From positions 1 through 32,045 of the forward strand of contig JABYQS010000314.1 in NCBI GenBank assembly GCA_022592435.1: DNA of 32,045 nucleotides, given 5' to 3'. The notes under the pieces were generated by a model that saw nothing but the letters and a program-made list of their open reading frames with translations, did no database searches and was not told the origin of the DNA. The position numbers were made by a program, and so were the translations under genes. The DNA comes from Cerioporus squamosus (taxonomy: Eukaryota; Basidiomycota; Agaricomycetes; Polyporales; Polyporaceae). The stretch's first letter is position 1. Every line of letters starts with the position of its first letter. Below are positions 25,484-32,045 of the stretch, one piece after another.

Positions 25484-25548
25484 GGTACCGATAGGCTCGC
25501 AAGCCAGCCTCTAGTTCTGTGGCGGAAGACGTTCCTTCAGGGTACCGA
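25484..25548. repeat. 49-nt insertion flanked by 8-bp direct repeats (ggtaccga)
   Basis: ggtaccga occurs at 25484-25491 and again at 25541-25548. Copy A has only one related site (ggcaccga) at the matching place in its promoter and none of the 49 nt between. This looks like an insertion or transposon remnant with an 8-bp target duplication, or else a local duplication. No terminal inverted repeat is clear in the 49 nt. Confidence 0.5.
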
Positions 25549-25640
25549 GACTTATCTCCATCTCTCAGCGAGAACTTAGTCAGCGATGTTGACTTGGTAA
25601 GGAGCTAAATGGGCTCACATAGACTGGTGGAAGGTGGTCG

Positions 25641-25821
25641 TTGTAGCGTGTGCCAGGCCACTGTATGAGCCATGGCTCAGGCCAGAAGCCAAGCCGGGGC
25701 TAGGCGATACAACCCCGCTTCCGGCAAGTTGGCTCAAGGAACTCCGGGCCTGAGCCGCCGTAAGCTAGGCCTCCTCCAGTGCCACTGCTTGTGGGCCAAG
25801 CCGGGCCTGGCACAACACTCA
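25641..25821. mobile_element. MITE-like non-autonomous DNA element
   Basis: About 181 nt with inverted ends: TGTGCCAGGCC (25649-25659) and its exact complement GGCCTGGCACA (25804-25814), with weaker pairing outward to both ends. It is flanked by gtcg (25637-25640 and 25822-25825), a probable 4-bp target duplication. Comparison with the promoter of OYE copy A, which runs ggtcg straight into tgggattcc, shows a clean empty site. Inside are a 14-bp perfect palindrome (25666-25679) and a GCCGGGG/CCCCGC stem. It has no coding capacity. The superfamily is not assigned. Confidence 0.65.
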
Positions 25822-26101
25822 GTCGTGGAATCCAACGTCAGTACTTCCGCCGGAGGCTACTTACTGCGTGAGACATACTGCAGTACTTACCTTTCAGATC
25901 ACAGGGACGTAGAAGTCATGCTATTTGAAGGCTACGAGGGTGGTCAATCAACGAACCTGTGTACTTATTATCTCAGTCTATAAAGTCCACGAGTACTGGG
26001 TCCACAACTACATTAGGGAAGGACATGTCCGTAAGCACTGACAAGGAGAGATACAACGACGCATCCTGTGGTCGATTCACAGCTCACACCGAAATTGCCC
26101 A

Positions 26102-27669
26102 CTAGAAGAGGACCAACGAGCACGCGGCAACGACAGTCGCGCCCACAATAGCAGCATACGCTCTCGCGCCAGTCATGGCGGCGCCGTTGCTGCCCCCAGA
26201 GGAGCCACTGCCGGAGGTGGAGGTGGAACTCGCACTAGACTTCGACGCAGTACTAGTCGCGGTGTCCGTGACGAGGACGGTGTTCGTGCCGGAGACGGTC
26301 GGGACGAGGACGTCGTTGGTGGTCGAGAACACCTTGACGTACGAGATCTCGAAGTACGCGTTCGTGTAGTTCACGGGGGAGTTGATGACGTTGTTCAGGT
26401 AGCACGCTGTCGCGGTCCCGTCGCCGCCACAGGTGGACTGATAGATGCTCGCCGCACCAGCCCTGTCGTGCCGCACAGTGAGCGCGTGCAAAGAGAGCAG
26501 AAAGGTGAGGGAACGCACCAGTCTCCACAGAGGGTGATGTCGATGACGAGTTGCTGAGCAGTGAAAAAGTTGTTGATGTTGCACGACGAGGAGGGGTAGG
26601 CTGCAGACGGCGTGCCCCAGGACGAGATATCAATCGAGTCCGTCGCCGACGAGACCGATGACGGAACGCTGTTTCTCTGAGTACGAAGTGAGCCGCGACG
26701 TAGCGTAACCCAGGGCGCAAACCAAACTTACAGTCCAAAACCAGATGCTGTTCAACGTGTCAGTCGACGTTCAGATGCACAAGAAGAGGGAAACGCACAA
26801 AATGCCGGAGGAATCGAATTGTGCAGCCCAAACGCCTCCACCCGCGGACGCAAAGCCTGCGCCGACGCTGTTGCTCTGCTGCTCAGCAACCGTGCATCCG
26901 GAAGTGGTACCACAGTCCGTAGCGCTGGTCGCTCCAGTCTGGTTGACACCGGTGGGTTGAGTACATCCGGCGTTCGTATGCAACGCCATCTGGTTGTATG
27001 TCATGAGGTTGACGGCCTCGATGATATCAATCTCGCCCCCGGCGGGCCAGTTGATGCCCTTCGTCCAGAACGAAGGCCAAACCTGGACAGGCGCAAATCG
27101 GTTGGAGTAGGGTTTGCAGACTGGAGGCCACTTACAGAGCAACCATAGGGAAGGTGGGTTGCATCGAAGAGGATGACGGACCCGACGGGGAAGTAGTCGG
27201 TCGTGGCGACTCTGACCTGTGTCACTTTGTGAGTACGGATCGAACTCCGAGGAACGCCCAAGTCCCGCGCTCGGCTATATCGCCGTGCTGCGATGACGTA
27301 GGGAGGGCAGCTCGATAAATCGAACAAAACACGCACCGAATCGCGCTTTTCGTTGTACGGCACGGACGTCGTGTTGTCTACCGTGATGATGACCTTGCCC
27401 GCATCGTTCACGTACGCCAGCTTCTCCGAGCTTGCATTCGCCGCGGACACAAAGTTCACGTCGCCTAACGCCCAGTCGCCGTGAGTTCACACTGGAAGCA
27501 TGGTGGAAACAGTGAGGTGCGCACCGTTCGTCAAATTGTCGTAGTTCCCGTAGAACTCCCAGCCATCAAAGAAGCTAGACCCGGAGTACTCCCGCACAAG
27601 GTTGTACGCCGCGGATGCACCGTGTGCAGATGCTAAAAGAGCGGCTGCCACTAGGATGGCGAAATGCAT
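26102..27669 (-). CDS. GH16 endo-beta-1,3(4)-glucanase-like protein, GPI-anchor candidate
   Basis: Seven exons in transcript order: 27669-27525, 27464-27337, 27216-27136, 27082-26799, 26747-26732, 26676-26519, 26462-26102 (390 aa). Residues 1-20 form a signal peptide. The laminarinase-type GH16 jelly roll shows SSFFDGWEFYG, LPYGCSVWPSFWTKG and the catalytic run PAGGEIDIIEAVN with E135 (nucleophile), D137 and E140 (acid/base). NQMALHTNAGC and the disulphide-type cysteines in TDCGTTSGC and STCGGDGTATACYLNN are typical of the basidiomycete branch. A Ser/Thr-rich tail of about 40 residues ends in a hydrophobic stretch (AAIVGATVVAACSLVLF), a good GPI signal, so it probably acts at the cell wall on beta-glucan. 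Exon 5 is only 16 nt (FIWFWT coding). Intron 2 (27217-27336) is 120 nt. Confidence 0.9.
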
Positions 27670-28789
27670 GTTGCTGAAGAGCGAGGACGGGAGGATAACT
27701 GAAAGCCGGAGTCTGCACGAGGTCGAGGACGATCGAAGGCTTTTGAGACGTTCAGCTCAGGTCAGGAACGGGACTCGGGCGATCGGTGGCGGTCGCAGTC
27801 TTATAGATCGTCGGGGAATCGTTGAGGACTGAGCGAAGCGTTTGCGGACGTACAAAGTATAGCACAGTCTTCAAGCAGAGTTCGGGGAGAGTCGTAGAGT
27901 TTCTGGAGAGGCCTGCCGGACAAGCGCAACTTCCTGGGGGTGTGTTATATATGGGTCCTCGGCGCAGCACCGACGATCGAGCCGCGCGGTTGAGCCTTGC
28001 AGGGGATGGAGCAAACCGGTTATTTCAGGGTAAACCATTGCTTCTGTTACGAGCCTTCCAGCACGAGGCTCGGGCAGTGTGTCGGAAGCATGGCTCGAAG
28101 CGAGCACTCTCGAAACTCGACGTCATACGACACGCTGCTTTTGTCTTCAGACGAGTGGCAAGGTTTCCGCAAGATCCTCTATCCATCGCGACTACTCTGG
28201 TGCTCACCAGCTGGCTCAATGCGCACAACTATGCATACAACATCCCGCAGCCGCCGCTTCCGTGTCCGACACCAGTGCACTGTCTGCGCGCGCCACCCGA
28301 CAAGCGCACCTCCCAGCCTCATCCGCAGCGTCCGTGCGATACTTCGGCGAGTCGCAAAGGCTTGTCACTTGCTTAGCGCGGATCCGCAGAGGTAATGTAC
28401 TATGCCAAGAGTGTCGTCGCCGAGGCCCACAGCGAGCTCACCGTCCAAGACAAGTCGAAGGTCGTCGATCATGGTCCGTGCGCAGGCGATGTCCGTATTT
28501 GAACAGCTTTGTCCGTATTTGTGGCGTTCTCACGTGCAGACTATATATGCGCCCTCGTGACCAGGACGTGACCTCGTTTCGCTCCCCCGTGATCAATTTC
28601 GCCCCCGCTATTATCCCCCGAGCCCATCGCGTACCACAGCGAGCAGCGACCCGTCGTCGCTGCCCAAGTCCCCAATACAACTCAGCTTGGGAGAGGACCC
28701 CCTGTACTGTTCATCCCGCCTGGTCCGAAGCAAATCACCCTTAGCTCAATTCGAATCCGGCCCCTCCGATTCTTGACCACCTTACCGAG
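27670..28789. other. Divergent intergenic region between GH16 and Cbf1 genes
   Basis: A 1.1-kb bidirectional promoter region. On the GH16 side, a minus-strand TATAAG-like site lies at 27801-27806. On the Cbf1 side are two copies of gtccgtatttg (28491-28501, 28511-28521), a CACGTG (28531-28536) and tatatat (28543-28549 region). A plus-strand open frame at 27822-28376 lacks any recognisable motif and lies across the GH16 promoter, so I do not call it. Confidence 0.5.
28531..28549 (+). promoter_or_regulatory. Cbf1 promoter: E-box CACGTG and TATA element
   Basis: CACGTG at 28531-28536 is followed after 6 nt by TATATAT, about 240 nt before the ATG at 28790. CACGTG is the site that Cbf1-type bHLH proteins bind, so self-regulation is possible. 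One CACGTG is expected about every 4 kb by chance. Confidence 0.4.
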
Positions 28790-30368
28790 ATGGCATCGAC
28801 GCAACCACCCGCCCACGATCCCGCACTTGCGTCCACCTCCAATGCAAATCAGCCACCACCCTCTGCACAGTCTGCAGCTGCAGCCGCACTGGCCTCGCTG
28901 CCCAGTGCCCTACTCGCTAACATGGGCCAGGAGCAACTGGCAGTGCTCCTGAAGCATATTCCGGAACTGCTGAATAGGGTGAGCACTTGTCCGCTGCTTG
29001 CCCATCATCTCTCCATCGTGCACCGTTGTCGCTTTCCAAACCCACCCCGACCGCCGCGCCAGGATGCGTCGGGCACGCGCTCCACGTGATCGAGACCATC
29101 GGTCACGTTCGTCGTGCTGATCGGGAGGGGCGCGTGCGCATTGCACCTGCCAGGGCACGTTAGAAATGCGAAGGCTTCTGTTGCGTGCTGCGATGGCAAT
29201 AGCATTCGTCCACACGGAGGTTATCACTCCTCGGCGTCAGAGGAAGCTCCGGTGCCTTGCTTCCTGAATCCTCGCCATCCTTGAGATTGGCGGCTATTCG
29301 CGTCCGACTTGCTCGTCGTCCTCCTCTTACTTGTAATACGATTACTGACATGCTCGGGATTGCTGTTTGCGGCAGGGAGGAGAGGCGAAGGACTCGGCGG
29401 CAGCTGAGGCGCTCTCGCACCTCTCGCAGGGCTTCCAGCCCGTATCGCAGCAATTCCCGCCTGGCATGCTTTCCGGTCAGATCCCCCTGCAGCACACCAT
29501 GACCAGCGAACCCGGTCCGTCATCCCACCCGCGCGGCCCACCAAACCTTGGGCAGCTATCCGCCGTAGCGTCTGCTATCCAAGCCACCGTCCACCAGGCG
29601 CAACAGGCCGCCGCCGCCGCCGCCGCCGCAGCACCACCCGATGCGCGTGCTCAATCGCACGACGGCACATCACCGCAGCCTCCAGACAGCCCATCGCAGG
29701 AGGGAGGTGAGAAGCCTGCCTCAGGCAAGGGTACTGGTCGGCGCGGCGGCCGGAGTGCGGCCATGTCGAACGACGAGTGGGCGCGTATCAGGAAAGACAA
29801 CCACGTACGTATCCTTGCCCTGTCCTTTTTGCGTCAGCTGTCGGCTGACATCGTGCGCATGCAGAAAGAGGTCGAGCGCCGACGGCGCGGCAACATCAAC
29901 GAGGGGATCAACGAGCTGGGGCGCATCGTGCCCAACGGCTCGGGCGAGAAGGCCAAGGGCGCGATCCTGAGCCGCGCGGTGCAGTACATCCACCACCTGA
30001 AGGAGAACGAGGCGCGGAACATCGAGAAGTGGACGCTCGAGAAGCTGCTCATGGACCAGGCCATGGGCGACCTGCAGGCGCAGCTCGAGGAGATGCGCCG
30101 CATGTGGGACGAGGAGCGTGTTGCGCGCCAGCGCGCGGAGGCGGAGCTCGAGCTCTTGCGCGGGCACAAGGCCGGCACTGCGAGTGCGGCCGCTCCTAGC
30201 TCGAGTGCGCCGTCGGGGGGCGCCGCCGCGCCCGCTCCTGCAGCTGCGCCGCCAGCCGAGAAGGAGACAGGCAAGCGCGCACGAGAGGAGGAGGGCGAGC
30301 AGGCAGATGGCGTCGGGCAGGCCGGTGTTGAAGGCGACGACCGGCCGAAGCGGCAGCGCACCGAGTAG
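28790..30368 (+). CDS. CBF1: bHLH transcription factor, Cbf1 (centromere-binding factor 1) type
   Basis: Three exons: 28790-28978, 29376-29804, 29865-30368 (373 aa). Residues 1-200 are low-complexity (Ala, Gln, Pro, Ser) with an Ala run near 29606-29632 encoded by repeated gcc. The basic region RKDNHKEVERRRR holds H206, E210 and R214, the three residues that read CACGTG. Helix-loop-helix follows (NINEGINELGRIVPN, KGAILSRAVQYIHHL). NIEKWTLEKLLMDQ after helix 2 is a hallmark shared with yeast Cbf1, then a coiled coil (LQAQLEEMRRMWDEERVARQ). The tail is Ala/Pro-rich and ends in basic residues (RPKRQRTE). In yeast, Cbf1 regulates sulphur and respiration genes and binds centromeres. Intron 1 is 397 nt, by far the longest here. 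Intron 2 (29805-29864) is 60 nt, a multiple of three with no stop, and splits the basic region just after H206. Confidence 0.88.
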
Positions 30369-32045
30369 GAGTGCTAGGGTGCAGCCGCGTCTTTTCTCCC
30401 TCTTCCTCGTATAGTAAACCTCTGCTCGCCTACTCCTATTCTTGTGACCCTCCCTCCCCTCCATGCGTACTTCGTCGCTGTGCTTTTTTCTCCGCTTTCG
30501 AGTCCGAATCGTGTCGTCCGCCGACGAAGGGGGCCCGTTGTAGTATATACCAAACGCTGTACTCGTAGTCTTGGGCCCTTGGGACGGTGCATGGCGATCA
30601 CCATGAACTGTATGAGTATGTATTTGTACGCTGTAGGTATCGGGCTGTTCGAACGCGTTGTCGATCTTGAAGTCAAGTGGTTGCGGGAGTGGTGGGAAGC
30701 CGAGCTTTGGATGCTTTTTCGACGCTATGGTGTGGTGTCCTGACCTCTCGTCCGTTGAGCCGTGGTTAACACTCTTGGCGCCCGGAAACCGCTCCCGTCT
30801 CTGGAGTCTGTACCTGTCTGTACGAGTACTTACTCGAAGCCGTCTTCTAGACTTCTACTGATGAGATAAGTACTGAACTTATCGCACGGCTGATCTATGC
30901 CGGCGTGTGGTCCTCGTGGTCTATAATAGCAGGTCGTCATGGAGGCTTTGATTTTGATGTCAGGTACTCATATTTGCGAGGCGGCTTGACTATCCTTGGC
31001 AGCGGAGGGAAGAGTAGAGGCCAGCCTCTAGTTCTCGTCTGCCCAGGCAAGGTCAGGACTCAGCAAGGAATAAGTATACGGAGTGAGAAGATTACATGAG
31101 AATGTGACGGCGCCCAGATTCTCAGGCTGCAGGTGGGACTTTCGAGGTGTACAGACGTGCGGTGTGCGAAGCTTCCATGAATGTGTATCTGATACCGTAT
31201 GATGCGCCTCATCGGTGAGTGCACTTGGTGTCGGGTGATACTTCTATGAATGGTGTTGCTGTCCACATGGATACGTACAGCCTGTGAGCGGCATGCAGCC
31301 ACCGCCGCCAGCCCCGGTAAGTATACTTATGCGTGGCGGCGTTCGACGATGGGCCGGCGATCTGACCTCCTGCGATGCTCCGCGTCCTTGAATGTAAGTA
31401 CTTGATGTACATGTGCGACCCTGCCAGGGATGCCACACGTACTTACACTCCCACCTTCTGGACTCTGGATCATAGTGACTAATTATTGAGCTACAATGAG
31501 CTTTGATGGAGTGCGATCGAGCTCTAGTCGTCCTTACTGGAACTAAGTCTAACTAAGTACTGATGGCGACGAGCGCAAGATGATTTGCATCCGCTGTCTG
31601 AGGTCTCCTAGTTGACGCCACATGCATACGGTATGATCGCGATCGCGCGATGCGATTGATGCTACGAGTGGTTCAGCAAGTCTGCCTAACACTGCCTAAC
31701 AGCACGTCAAGCACGGAGACTCTGCAGCAGGCGTCCTCCACGGCCTCGTGCAGCAGCGCCGCCTCATCGTGCGCCGTGCAGTGTCCGAAGCACAAGCGCG
31801 CACATCGATGGCTACATTGATGGCGGGCATCGAGTATCAGGAGTGCCTGGACGAGGTTTAGCGAGTCGGGAGGTCGCGGGCGGCGGCAAGAGGGCGAGCC
31901 AGGGCCCAGGGGCCGGCGGATGGACGGAGAAGGGCAAGCTGGTGGCGCTCTCTCGATCTCTTCCGAGTTCTCTTCCGTCGACGCCGTTGACGCGAGCACG
32001 CCCGTTCGGCCTGCCGTCGTCGCTGCAGCGCGCGACGACGGCGGT
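30369..32045. other. Gene-poor right end of window
   Basis: This stretch starts with the 3' flank of Cbf1. I see no recognisable gene. A GC-rich block at 31690-32045 is open on both strands over short lengths (plus to the tag near 31860, minus 31999-31673), with a Pro/Ser-rich product on the minus strand. It could be the edge of a gene cut by the window. A palindrome gatcgcgatc lies at 31635-31644. Confidence 0.4.

Larger units (their letters stand above)
25388..26101. other. Promoter of OYE copy B and 3' flank of GH16 gene
   Basis: No gene. It contains the TATA box of copy B, a 49-nt insertion between 8-bp direct repeats (25484-25548) and a MITE-like element (25641-25821). Homology to the copy A promoter resumes at about 25826. 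The end next to 26102 is the GH16 3' flank. Confidence 0.6.

Noticed and set aside
27822..28376. Plus-strand open frame of 184 codons in the GH16-Cbf1 spacer
   Set aside because: No motif, composition like non-coding sequence, and it overlaps the GH16 promoter. A small unknown gene is not excluded.
29721..30464. Long minus-strand open frame (247 codons) opposite Cbf1
   Set aside because: It is the GC-rich shadow of the bHLH exon; the plus strand has clear family motifs, and the minus frame has none.
31673..31999. Minus-strand frame of 108 codons at the right end
   Set aside because: Pro/Ser-rich with no recognisable domain; may be part of a cut gene, but it cannot be supported.

Overview
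This is nuclear DNA from a filamentous basidiomycete, most likely a wood- or litter-decaying Agaricomycete. Genes are dense, and nearly all are cut by GT-AG introns of about 50-65 nt. Two tRNA genes carry short introns at 37/38. The gene set (two GH79 glycosidases, a GH16 glucanase, a secreted oxalate decarboxylase, F-box, Akr1, Cbf1) is fungal. I found no bacterial, viral or plasmid features. All exon models were built by hand from splice signals and reading frame; each one closes to a whole number of codons.

Layout. 1-962: no gene seen. 963-3457 (+): GH79 glycoside hydrolase A. 4258-6810 (+): F-box protein joined in frame to WD40 repeats. 6993-9619 (-): GH79 glycoside hydrolase B, a paralogue of A in convergent orientation. 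9620-11909: gene-poor. 11910-13643 (-): translation elongation factor eEF1B gamma. 13644-16067: gene-poor, with an unexplained run of splice-like signals. 16068-17993 (+): bicupin oxalate decarboxylase. 18345-18440 (+) and 21642-21734 (-): two tRNA-Ala(AGC) genes in inverted orientation around 18707-21348 (-), the ankyrin/DHHC palmitoyltransferase Akr1. 21961-23401 (-) and 23944-25387 (-): tandemly duplicated Old Yellow Enzyme genes with identical exon lengths. 25641-25821: a small MITE-like insertion upstream of the second OYE copy. 26102-27669 (-): GH16 endo-beta-glucanase-like protein with a GPI-like tail. 28790-30368 (+): Cbf1-type bHLH factor, divergent from GH16. 30369-32045: no recognised gene.

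There is no operon or single pathway. A loose theme is extracellular carbohydrate and oxalate metabolism: GH79 on glucuronic-acid-bearing glycans, GH16 on beta-glucan, oxalate decarboxylase on the oxalate that decay fungi secrete. These are interleaved with housekeeping genes (eEF1B gamma, Akr1, Cbf1, tRNAs). The most interesting points are the two micro-exons (13 and 10 nt) shared by the GH79 paralogues, the His/Asn active-site difference between the OYE copies, a MITE insertion dated by its empty site in the sister copy, the inverted tRNA-Ala pair with unlike introns, and a 60-nt stop-free intron that splits the Cbf1 DNA-contact residues. I did not find a convincing wholly new biological system.
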